DNA of 15,616 nucleotides from assembly GCA_014361095.1 (NCBI GenBank), contig JACIWF010000017.1:1-15616 (forward strand). The letters run 5' to 3'. The notes below the pieces were generated by a model. The model ran no database searches, was not told where the DNA came from, and saw only the letters and a list, made by a program, of their open reading frames with translations. Below are positions 1-5,944 of this stretch, piece by piece. The stretch's first letter is position 1, and every line of letters begins with the position of its first letter. The position numbers were made by a program, and so were the translations under genes. Source of the DNA: Hadesarchaea archaeon. Lineage in GTDB: Archaea; Hadarchaeota; Hadarchaeia; Hadarchaeales; Hadarchaeaceae.

Positions 1-2
1 CA

Positions 3-107
3 CTGCGACTCACCATCCCCAAGGACAAGTACACGAGATTGATCGTTCAAGTTATCCTAGAAAACTACGTCGCTGACCAGAGCTTCTCGAGCTGGTTCAA
101 GACCTAG
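3..107 (+). CDS. C-terminal tail of an unidentified protein (5' end outside window)
   Basis: The third forward frame is open from the window edge to a TAG at 105-107 and encodes about 34 residues (begins LRLTIPKDKY, ends SSWFKT). Its composition, a basic/amphipathic segment followed by a hydrophobic run and an aromatic C-terminus, looks like genuine protein, and no other frame in this short stretch stays open. The spacing of its hydrophobic and aromatic positions faintly recalls the ends of sulfite/nitrite reductase-type proteins, but this is too weak to name it. It converges on thyX, with a 44 nt gap between the two stop codons. Confidence 0.5.
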   Translation: MRLTIPKDKYTRLIVQVILENYVADQSFSSWFKT

Positions 108-131
108 CTCAATAGATTCTGTGGTTGATCC

Positions 132-144
132 TCTCCTCAGGAGA
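132..144. repeat. Short perfect inverted repeat between convergent genes
   Basis: TCTCCT and AGGAGA flank a single C in the 44 nt gap between the stop of the plus-strand fragment and the stop of thyX. It could form a small hairpin in either transcript and may help end transcription in both directions. No U-run follows on either strand, so terminator activity is only a guess. Confidence 0.3.
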
Positions 145-151
145 TTCACCG

Positions 152-844
152 CTACGCGACCTTCTTCAGCTCTGGCCTCTTCCCACCTTTCGGATAGAGG
201 GGGCAAGATTCATCGTTCTCAGGACACTTGCCAAACATGACGCAGCTCGGACCGGCCTTCTCAAATATTTTCGGAGCCACCTTTTTCACCAATCTGAGCA
301 TCTCATAGGCAAGCTCCCTAATCTCCCACTGGGCATGGGTGCAGCACCTCAGCTTGAAGAAATTCATCAGCGCCCGGGCATTCATGGTAACTACTATGTT
401 CGCCGTGGCGGCATTTGGTAGCAGGTAGCGCGCGTCCTCAACAGGTATCCCGCGCTCTATCAAACTCAAGTAATCCCTCCAGGCGGCGTCCATCGCGGTG
501 ACGAAGATCTTCTCGGCCTCTTTATCCTTGGAAACCATCGGGGGGACAACATAACTTTTCTCCAGCTTCACCGCCCTCTGACTCTGCTGGGAATAGCTGG
601 CGATCCTGTGGCGGACGAGCTCATGGGTGCAGGCCCGGGAAACTCCTTCAACGCTAAAGGTGAAAGAGGCATGCTCAATAACCGACTCGTGGCCGCGCTC
701 CACGCAGACCTCCAAGCTTCGCAGCAGCTTGGGCCTTTCCTCCTTGATGATTTCATCCGCCGGTTTTCGGGAGCGGCAGGAGCGGGCGGCTGCGCCAGCG
801 ATCGCATCAGGATCTGGGGTGTGGGCGATCAGCTTTACCTTCAT
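152..844 (-). CDS. thyX: Flavin-dependent thymidylate synthase ThyX
   Basis: ThyX makes dTMP from dUMP using methylene-tetrahydrofolate (or an archaeal pterin equivalent) as carbon donor and FADH2 as reductant; it is unrelated to ThyA. The protein has 230 residues, normal for the family. The diagnostic ThyX motif RHRxxSxxxxSxR is intact: R78, H79, R80, S83, S88 and R90. The C-terminal part contains cysteines 167, 168, 201, 207 and 214; a Cys-rich tail after a GPSC motif also occurs in other ThyX proteins, and metal binding is unproven. The ATG at 842-844 overlaps the dcd stop as ATGA and is preceded by a purine-rich GAGGAAAG. It is the last gene of the nrdD-nrdG-dcd-thyX operon, directly after the enzyme that leads towards its substrate dUMP. 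Confidence 0.96.
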   Translation of the reverse strand: MKVKLIAHTPDPDAIAGAAARSCRSRKPADEIIKEERPKLLRSLEVCVERGHESVIEHASFTFSVEGVSRACTHELVRHRIASYSQQSQRAVKLEKSYVVPPMVSKDKEAEKIFVTAMDAAWRDYLSLIERGIPVEDARYLLPNAATANIVVTMNARALMNFFKLRCCTHAQWEIRELAYEMLRLVKKVAPKIFEKAGPSCVMFGKCPENDESCPLYPKGGKRPELKKVA

Positions 845-1458
845 GGGCTTTCCTCAATCTCAATAAGGGTGGCGAGGTCCTTATCGGCGTAGAGCTTGGG
901 CAGGGCTGGCTCGGTGCTGCCGGAGTACTTCCCCTGATAGGGTTTTTCCGGTGGGGTCTCGGTCCTGAAGAAAACCATCTGGCCGATCCTGAGCCCCACG
1001 GGTAGATAGTAGGGCACAGGGAGGTGGTTGGTGATCTCAATCGTCCAGACGCCGTCAAAGCCCACATCTCCCCAGCCAGCGCCTCTGACGATATCTATCC
1101 CTGTCCTCGCCAGCGAAGATCTGCAGCGAATCGAGGCGACAATGTCCTTTTTAGTCCCCACCCTCTCCAGCGTTGAGGCGATGACAAACCCATGAGGGGG
1201 GAGCCTGATGAACTTCCCCCGGACGATCTTTTTGTCCACGCGCAGGGTGGTCTCCTTTGCCTCATTTCTCACGTAAGCCATGTCAACGGACTCCTTGATG
1301 AACGGGAAGAAACCATCGATGTTGTTGTTGAAGGTGTAGAAGATCGGGCCGATGGAAAGGTCATATCCGTTGGGCTGGAGCTTTCTCCGGTCAAATGGTT
1401 CGATGATGATGTTCCCCACTGACATCTCCCTGAGAATGTCACAATCTGAGAGCGGCAG
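841..1458 (-). CDS. dcd: dCTP deaminase (possible CTG start)
   Basis: Dcd converts dCTP to dUTP, or directly to dUMP in bifunctional archaeal/mycobacterial forms. Family motifs are clear: RSSLAR at about 113-118, and GFDGVWTIE with the catalytic-type glutamate at about 141. The first ATG (1425) would remove the conserved N-terminal strand. Upstream in frame lies LSDCDILRE, the usual LSDxDI opening of Dcd proteins. The frame is closed by a TAA at 1482-1480, and between that stop and the ATG the only near-cognate start of the NTG type is CTG at 1458-1456. That CTG sits 4 nt behind the strong SD AGGGGTGA, whereas the ATG has AGGGAG directly abutting it. I therefore annotate CTG, giving 205 residues. 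Whether it is mono- or bifunctional cannot be read from the sequence. It overlaps thyX by 4 bp. Confidence 0.93.
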   Translation of the reverse strand: MPLSDCDILREMSVGNIIIEPFDRRKLQPNGYDLSIGPIFYTFNNNIDGFFPFIKESVDMAYVRNEAKETTLRVDKKIVRGKFIRLPPHGFVIASTLERVGTKKDIVASIRCRSSLARTGIDIVRGAGWGDVGFDGVWTIEITNHLPVPYYLPVGLRIGQMVFFRTETPPEKPYQGKYSGSTEPALPKLYADKDLATLIEIEESP

Positions 1459-1462
1459 TGTC

Positions 1463-1470
1463 TCACCCCT
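1463..1470 (-). promoter_or_regulatory. Shine-Dalgarno that decides the dcd start
   Basis: The minus strand reads AGGGGTGA, followed by the 4 nt spacer GACA and then the CTG at 1458. It closely matches the archaeal consensus GGAGGTGA and has the same 3-5 nt spacing seen for pstS, pstC, pyrD, pyrG and pyrK in this window. It overlaps the nrdG stop codon (1471-1469). Confidence 0.7.
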
Positions 1471-2176
1471 AAATGTTCCTTACCTCAAAGCTTTTGAACA
1501 TTCCGCTTATCGCCTTTCTTGTCCTTTCGATGGCCTCACGTGGCCAGGGCGCCATCTTCTCAAACCTCGGATCGACTGTAGAATGGGGAGCAAACTGCTG
1601 AATCGCATATTTCTTCGCGCCCTTCAAGTAGGTGGCTATCTTGATGACGTCATCGGGAGAAAGCAGTTCTGGGACGAGTGTGGTCCTGAACTCATAATCC
1701 ACCGGTGAATTCCGAAGCAATTCAATGGTCTCGAGAACCCTTTCAAAAACCGCGCCATCGTTAATGCCTGCCAACTCAAGATAACGCTCCGGCGTCAGCG
1801 GAGCCTTGACGTCCATCGAGATGTAGTCAACCACTCCAGACTTTATCAGGTCATCCAAAACCTGAGGGTTGGACCCATTGGTCGCGACCGAAACCTGAAG
1901 CCCTCTTTCTTTCACCCGAGCGCAGAAATCTTTTAAGTCAGGCTGCAGGGTCGGCTCCCCACCGGTGATGGCTATCCCATCCAGCCACTTCCTGCGCTTC
2001 TCCACGGCGGCGAAGATTTCCTCCTCCGTGATCACGGGCATCGACTCCGGACTGAGCACTAGGTCCCGGTTCTGACACCAGGGGCACCTGAAGTTACAAC
2101 CGCCGGTGAAGATCACGGCAACGGCTTTGCCCGGAACCTCGTTGAAAGAAATGGTTATTAATCCATTGACTCTCGT
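1469..2176 (-). CDS. nrdG: Anaerobic ribonucleotide reductase activating protein, radical SAM (start apparently ACG)
   Basis: This is a radical-SAM activase that uses a [4Fe-4S] cluster and S-adenosylmethionine to generate the glycyl radical on NrdD. The cluster motif CNFRCPWC gives C27, C31 and C34 in the extended numbering, and GGEP lies downstream (ITGGEPTLQPDL). The first ordinary start, GTG at 2116, begins at VIFTGGCNF and drops the conserved N-terminal strand. Upstream in frame the sequence encodes RVNGLITISFNEVPGKAVA, which matches the usual opening of NrdG2-type proteins (GLxxxSxxxxPGK). Between the in-frame TAA at 2197-2195 and the GTG there is no ATG, GTG or TTG; the only CTG (2194) lies before the SD. 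An SD, TAGGTGA, sits 4 nt before ACG at 2176-2174, which is exactly where the family Met belongs. The start is either a rare ACG or an ATG changed by mutation or error; 235 residues. Confidence 0.9.
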   Translation of the reverse strand, partial: TRVNGLITISFNEVPGKAVAVIFTGGCNFRCPWCQNRDLVLSPESMPVITEEEIFAAVEKRRKWLDGIAITGGEPTLQPDLKDFCARVKERGLQVSVATNGSNPQVLDDLIKSGVVDYISMDVKAPLTPERYLELAGINDGAVFERVLETIELLRNSPVDYEFRTTLVPELLSPDDVIKIATYLKGAKKYAIQQFAPHSTVDPRFEKMAPWPREAIERTRKAISGMFKSFEVRNI

Positions 2177-2180
2177 GGTC

Positions 2181-2187
2181 TCACCTA
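2181..2187 (-). promoter_or_regulatory. Shine-Dalgarno pointing to the nrdG ACG start
   Basis: The minus strand reads TAGGTGA, then the spacer GACC, then ACG at 2176. It shares the octamer GGTGAGAC with the SD region of dcd. It lies in the 29 nt between the nrdD stop (2208-2206) and the proposed nrdG start. Confidence 0.65.
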
Positions 2188-2205
2188 CCGGCAGTTATTA
2201 TCAAG

Positions 2206-4251
2206 CTAACCGAAATACTTGCGCTGCCGGAACTCTTCCCTTTTTCCATCGCTCCAGTTAGCTACCGGTCGCAGGTAACCAACCACGCGTGAGTAGACCT
2301 CAGTCTGCTTGCCGCAATGCGGGCAGGTTTTATGCTCACCAGGGAAGTAGCTGTGGTCCGGACAGATGCTGAATGTCGGCGTTAGGGTGAAATAGGGAAG
2401 GCGCGTGTTGGCGGTCATTTTTTGAAGCAGTAGCTTAGCGGCTGAGCCCTGAATTCGCTCACCAAGCCACGTGTGGAACACCGTGCCGCCGGTGTATAGT
2501 GTCTGAAGGTCCTCCTGATGTTCCAGGGCTTCGACTAGGTCAAGACCGGAGTTCACCGGGAGCTGGCTCGAGTTGGTGTAGTAAGGCACCCTCTCCCCGG
2601 CAGTAATAATGTCGGGATATTTCTTCTTATCTATCAGCGCCAGTCTGTAGCTGGTGCCCTCAGCCGGTGTGGCCTCGAGATTGTAAAGATGGCCCGTCTC
2701 CTCCTGGAATTCAACGAGGCGCTGCCGCATGTGCTTCAGGACCCTTACAGCAAACTCCTTGCCCTGATCCGTGGTGATATCCTGATCAAACAGGTTCAGC
2801 AGGGCTTCATTCATGCCCACCAGCCCTATTGTGGAGAAGTGCTGGTTGAGGTTGCCCAGATAACGCTTGGTGAAGGGCAACAACCCGTTGTTCATGTTCT
2901 TCTCCACGATCTCCCTCTTTATCTCCAGAGAGCGCTTGGCCAGCTCCATTATCTGGTCCAGTCGCTCAAAGAATTCATCCTCATTCTTGGAAAGGTATCC
3001 CAGCCGGGGCATGTTTATCGTTACCACTCCCATTGAGCCGGTTGAGTCACCGGCCCCGAAAAGCCCTCCTGACATCTTGTTCCTGAGCTCTCTCAGGTCT
3101 AGCCTCAGCCGGCAGCACATGCTACGGACATCGCTGGGTCTGAGGTCGGAGTTGACGAAGTTCTGGAAATAGGGCTGTCCATACTTTGCCGTGGCCTCGA
3201 AAAGAATATCGGAAAGGGTGCTGTCCCACTCGAAATCCTTAGTTATCGAATAAGTGGGTATGGGAAAGGTGAAGGGCCGCCCGCTCATGTCTCCCTCAGA
3301 AAGAACCTCAATGAAAGCCCGGTTGAGCATCTCGATTTCCTCGGTGAAATCTCCATAGCATCTGTCTAAGGGTTTACCGCCGACGATGGCTGGCTTGTCG
3401 GCTAGATCCGGTGGCACCGTCAGATCAAGGGTAACGTTGGTGAACGGGCACTGACCACCGAAGCGGGAAGTAACGTTCAGATTAAAAACAAACTCCTGAA
3501 TGGCCTGCTTGACCTCTCCGTAGTCCATCCCATCTACCCAGATAAACGGCGCCAGGAGGGTATCGATTGAGTTGAAGGCCATCGCCCCGGCCCACTCGTT
3601 GGACAGTGTTCCCATAAAGTTGACCATCTGCAGCAGAGCCGTGGTCAGGTGTTTTGGTGGGTTAGAACCGATTCTGTTGGGAACGCCGTTGAAGCCCTCG
3701 GCCAAAAGCTGCTGCAGCGACCAGCCGGCGCAGTAGCCACAGATGCCGCGGCCGAGGTCGTGAATGTGAAAATCTCCATTGCTGTGGGCATCAGCCACCT
3801 CCATGGGGTAAAGCCTGGAAAGCGTGTAGTTGGCTATCACCGTCGTGGATATGTGCTGCTCCAGACCGCTCAGCGAGAAGTCGACGTTGGCGTTCTCCCT
3901 GACCCTCCAATCCATGTGTCCGATGTAGCTGTCCACGATGCGCTCGACCTCAAGCGAAGTCGAACGAAGCTTTCTTAGCTCCTCTTGGTGCTTGCGGTAA
4001 AGAATATAGGCCTTTGCGGTCCGAGCATGTCCTCGCTCGATTAAAACCTTCTCGACGATATTGCCGATTTCTTCGGTGGAAATTATATCTCCCTTGCACT
4101 GAGTCTGGATGATGGCAACGACTTCGTTTGCCAGTCTCTTAGCCATCTCGCGGTCGCGCCCACCAACAGCTTGGGCCGAGCGGAAAATTGACTCAACTAT
4201 CTTTTCCTGATTGAAATCCTCTATCGTTCCATCCCGCTTTCTAACTCTCAA
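2206..4251 (-). CDS. nrdD: Anaerobic (class III) ribonucleoside-triphosphate reductase
   Basis: NrdD reduces NTPs to dNTPs under anoxia using an oxygen-sensitive glycyl radical. From the TTG at 4251 it has 681 residues. Domains in order: an ATP-cone allosteric domain (about 1-95, opening RVRKRDGTIEDF), then the ten-stranded barrel with the Cys pair MCCRLRLD (C379/C380), then a C-terminal zinc site (C630, H633, C643, C646, of CPDH...CPHC type), then the glycyl-radical loop RVVGYLRP with Gly658. All catalytic elements are present. The frame opens further upstream at TTG 4275, but that codon lies before the SD GGAGGGAGTGA (4256-4266), which is spaced 4 nt from TTG 4251, so the latter is preferred. 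nrdG follows after 29 nt and supplies the activase. A palindrome and a hairpin upstream suggest regulated expression. Confidence 0.97.
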   Translation of the reverse strand: MRVRKRDGTIEDFNQEKIVESIFRSAQAVGGRDREMAKRLANEVVAIIQTQCKGDIISTEEIGNIVEKVLIERGHARTAKAYILYRKHQEELRKLRSTSLEVERIVDSYIGHMDWRVRENANVDFSLSGLEQHISTTVIANYTLSRLYPMEVADAHSNGDFHIHDLGRGICGYCAGWSLQQLLAEGFNGVPNRIGSNPPKHLTTALLQMVNFMGTLSNEWAGAMAFNSIDTLLAPFIWVDGMDYGEVKQAIQEFVFNLNVTSRFGGQCPFTNVTLDLTVPPDLADKPAIVGGKPLDRCYGDFTEEIEMLNRAFIEVLSEGDMSGRPFTFPIPTYSITKDFEWDSTLSDILFEATAKYGQPYFQNFVNSDLRPSDVRSMCCRLRLDLRELRNKMSGGLFGAGDSTGSMGVVTINMPRLGYLSKNEDEFFERLDQIMELAKRSLEIKREIVEKNMNNGLLPFTKRYLGNLNQHFSTIGLVGMNEALLNLFDQDITTDQGKEFAVRVLKHMRQRLVEFQEETGHLYNLEATPAEGTSYRLALIDKKKYPDIITAGERVPYYTNSSQLPVNSGLDLVEALEHQEDLQTLYTGGTVFHTWLGERIQGSAAKLLLQKMTANTRLPYFTLTPTFSICPDHSYFPGEHKTCPHCGKQTEVYSRVVGYLRPVANWSDGKREEFRQRKYFG

Positions 4252-4255
4252 AATA

Positions 4256-4266
4256 TCACTCCCTCC
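4256..4266 (-). promoter_or_regulatory. Shine-Dalgarno deciding the nrdD TTG start
   Basis: The minus strand reads GGAGGGAGTGA, followed by TATT and TTG at 4251-4249. Its position excludes the upstream TTG at 4275 and makes the protein begin at the first residue of the ATP-cone (LRVRKRDG). Confidence 0.65.
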
Positions 4267-4288
4267 TCCAATCAAGGCCTGAAAAACT

Positions 4289-4314
4289 CGGAGCAGATGG
4301 CCAGCACTGCTCCG
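4289..4314 (-). promoter_or_regulatory. Leader hairpin followed by a short U-run, upstream of nrdD
   Basis: CGGAGCAG (4289-4296) and CTGCTCCG (4307-4314) are perfectly complementary 8 bp arms around a 10 nt loop. In the nrdD transcript the stem is followed by AGTTTTTC (4288-4281) and then, after about 14 nt, by the SD. It therefore lies inside the predicted leader. It may act as an attenuator or pausing element; whether it affects expression cannot be told from sequence. Confidence 0.4.
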
Positions 4315-4322
4315 GCTGACTC

Positions 4323-4349
4323 AAAATAATTTGGTGCATCAATTATTTT
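4323..4349. promoter_or_regulatory. Perfect 9 bp inverted repeat, candidate nrd operator
   Basis: AAAATAATT (4323-4331) and AATTATTTT (4341-4349) are exact inverse complements separated by 9 nt. The site overlaps the transcription start predicted from the TATA-like box at 4357-4369, a position where a bound repressor would block RNA polymerase. It does not look like the bacterial NrdR box. The binding protein is unknown. Confidence 0.45.
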
Positions 4350-4356
4350 TACTCTT

Positions 4357-4369
4357 CTAATTAAAAAGA
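4357..4369 (-). promoter_or_regulatory. Putative TATA box of the nrdD-nrdG-dcd-thyX operon
   Basis: The minus strand reads TCTTTTTAATTAG in an A-rich context. With the usual archaeal spacing of about 25 nt, transcription would start near 4338, giving a leader of roughly 85 nt to the TTG at 4251. Archaeal TATA boxes are degenerate, so this is a prediction only. Confidence 0.4.
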
Positions 4370-4394
4370 TTTTTGCTTTCACGGGATATCCAAA

Positions 4395-4796
4395 CTATTT
4401 TGACTGCCCTTCCATCTCATTGATCAGCCGCTCGACCCTCTCCCGGATCAGGTCTCTGACCTCTCTGAACTTCTCGATTGATTTGCCTGCAGGATCCTCG
4501 ATTCCCCAGTCCTCGGTGGGCACCAAACTGGCAGGGCATAGCTCCCCCGAGATACAGCCCATCGTTATCACCCTATCAGCAGTCTTCAGCATTTCCAGCG
4601 TCAGCATCTTGGGCCTAGCTGCACTGATATCAATTCCCAGCTCCTCCATCACCTTCACTGCCATTGGATTTACTCTGGCGGCTGGCTTTGTCCCAGCACT
4701 TTCGGCCCTAGCCGTTTTCGCCACGCTGTTGAAAAAGGCCTCGGCCATCTGACTTCTTGCCGAGTTCTCAACACAAACAAAAAGGACTTTTTTCAT
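4395..4796 (-). CDS. Arsenate reductase / low-molecular-weight protein tyrosine phosphatase family
   Basis: This 133-residue protein has the phosphatase-type P-loop CVENSARS with nucleophile C8 and arginine R14, and an EDP motif with the general-acid Asp101. It also has two further cysteines, C81 (MGC) and C87 (LCPA), resembling the C10/C82/C89 triad of thioredoxin-linked ArsC. This favours arsenate reductase, though a true protein phosphatase is possible. The start ATG overlaps the stop of the upstream AbrB-PhoU gene by 4 bp (ATGA), so the two are co-transcribed. Arsenate enters cells through phosphate transporters, so location beside pst would suit detoxification; the pairing with a regulator would also suit a signalling role. 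No ArsR or arsenite efflux gene is in the window. Confidence 0.82.
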   Translation of the reverse strand: MKKVLFVCVENSARSQMAEAFFNSVAKTARAESAGTKPAARVNPMAVKVMEELGIDISAARPKMLTLEMLKTADRVITMGCISGELCPASLVPTEDWGIEDPAGKSIEKFREVRDLIRERVERLINEMEGQSK

Positions 4797-5824
4797 CTTA
4801 GAGTCTCCGTGATGGTTAGGTTCAAAACTATCTCAGCTATATCGCTACTATATTCAGCTATCCTCCTCAGGCTTTCGGATATCAACCGAACATTTATTGA
4901 ATCTTGGCGCGGGATCTCTAGCGTGAGTTTCGCCACCTTTTCTTCCAGCTCCTTGGCCTTTTCCTTTTCCACAATTATCTCCTCGGCGAGATCATAGTCT
5001 TCCTTGAATAGAGCCTGCACCGATTTTTCCAGCATCATGTTGGCGAGATTACTCATGCCCAATATTCCGCGTAAAACCTCCTTCTCAAGTGGTTTGCTTA
5101 TCAACTTGACTCTCTCCGCAATCAAAGCCGCATGATCGGCAATTCTCTCCACACTTTTAACTATCAACCTGTAGCCAAGGCAATCTCTGGCATTTCTCAG
5201 ACCTATCTCCTTTATCGAACGTGGGTCCTGTACCGCCAGCTTGATTTGTCTAATCACGTACATGCTGAACCGGTCCACTTCATTGTCCAGCCGAACCACC
5301 TCTTCAGCCGTGCCCCTGTCCAGCCTCTCTAGGGCAGAAATGGCATCCTTTTGCATGGAAGAGGCTATCAAAAACATTCGTCTAAGGGCATCCTTGACGG
5401 AAAGTTCAGGATAACTTAGCAAAACCTGTATTGTCATCTCGCTAGAAGAATCGGCTATCAGCTCCGCTCCTACCAACTTTTCTCTGACATAACTTTTAAT
5501 AACATCTCGCTGCTGTTGTGAAATTCTGCCTTCAGCTACCAGATGAATTATTTGATAACCAACGAGATAAAGTGATACCACCTTCCTTGCCAGCCTATAA
5601 GGATCGTCATTCTGAGAAATTTTAACCGTGGCTTCGGCAGCTTTTTTTACCTCCTGAATTCTTGGAGGGAATATCTGAAGTGTAGAATCTTCAAGTTTTT
5701 TTACAATTAGCCCATCGCCCGGGCCTATCTTGTTTTCCTCTATCCAGTGTTTTGGAAGGGAAATTATGTAGGTAGAGCCACCTGTCTTCTGTACCTTTCT
5801 AACTTCCCCTTTATCGTTCTTCAT
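4793..5824 (-). CDS. AbrB-domain PhoU-like phosphate regulator
   Basis: This is a 343-residue fusion. Residues about 5-55 form an AbrB/SpoVT-type swapped-hairpin DNA-binding domain (VRKVQKTGGSTYIISLPKHW...GDGLIVK). A linker/helical segment follows to about 130. Two PhoU-like three-helix units come next, at about 135-235 (with VERIADHAALIAE, the ExxxD-type metal motif) and about 250-338 (LRRIAEYSSDIAE, where the acidic pattern is weaker). Proteins of this design are widespread in archaea and are usually named phosphate uptake regulators. It lies divergent from pstS across 120 nt, so it probably binds that region. No PhoR/PhoB two-component pair is seen here, so sensing and DNA binding may lie in this one protein; that is inference. 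The start is ATG at 5824. Confidence 0.88.
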   Translation of the reverse strand: MKNDKGEVRKVQKTGGSTYIISLPKHWIEENKIGPGDGLIVKKLEDSTLQIFPPRIQEVKKAAEATVKISQNDDPYRLARKVVSLYLVGYQIIHLVAEGRISQQQRDVIKSYVREKLVGAELIADSSSEMTIQVLLSYPELSVKDALRRMFLIASSMQKDAISALERLDRGTAEEVVRLDNEVDRFSMYVIRQIKLAVQDPRSIKEIGLRNARDCLGYRLIVKSVERIADHAALIAERVKLISKPLEKEVLRGILGMSNLANMMLEKSVQALFKEDYDLAEEIIVEKEKAKELEEKVAKLTLEIPRQDSINVRLISESLRRIAEYSSDIAEIVLNLTITETLR

Positions 5825-5944
5825 AAGCTACATTTACCTTTTTTATCGATATAAATATATATTTTTGTAAGCAAAATTGTTAACTATATAGATTATTGGT
5901 AAAAACAATAAAAATAGCCCATTATATATAAAAATCGGTGAAAA
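5825..5944. promoter_or_regulatory. Divergent AT-rich promoter/operator region for abrB-phoU and pstS
   Basis: These 120 nt are strongly AT-rich and hold three perfect AT palindromes: AAATATATATTT (5853-5864), CTATATAG (5884-5891) and TTATATATAA (5922-5931). For the leftward gene, a TATA-like TATATTTATATC (about 5849-5860) would place transcription start near 5828, giving an almost leaderless message. For pstS, the likely TATA is CTATATAG or the A-rich stretch near 5905-5915, because TTATATATAA is too close to the ATG for a leader that still includes the SD. The palindromes are candidate sites for the AbrB domain. Confidence 0.5.
5937..5941 (+). promoter_or_regulatory. pstS ribosome binding site
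   Basis: GGTGA is followed by AAA and the ATG at 5945. Its presence implies that pstS is translated from a leadered mRNA, which limits where its promoter can be. Confidence 0.6.

Noticed and set aside
608..892. Plus-strand open frame opposite thyX and the end of dcd
   Set aside because: It lies antisense to two well-supported genes, resembles no known family and has no SD; it is a shadow of GC-rich codons.
3649..3978. Plus-strand open frame inside nrdD
   Set aside because: It is fully antisense to conserved reductase sequence with no recognisable domain.
4249..4275. TTG at 4275 as the nrdD start
   Set aside because: It precedes the SD and would translate the SD itself; TTG 4251 is 4 nt after the SD and matches the start of the ATP-cone.
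4289..4314. Hairpin as terminator of the upstream phosphatase gene
   Set aside because: It lies downstream of the predicted nrdD promoter, inside the nrdD leader, so a leader role fits better, although read-through termination cannot be excluded.
5922..5931. TTATATATAA as the TATA box of pstS
   Set aside because: Normal archaeal spacing would put the transcription start at or beyond the ATG, losing the SD GGTGA; kept only as a possible operator.
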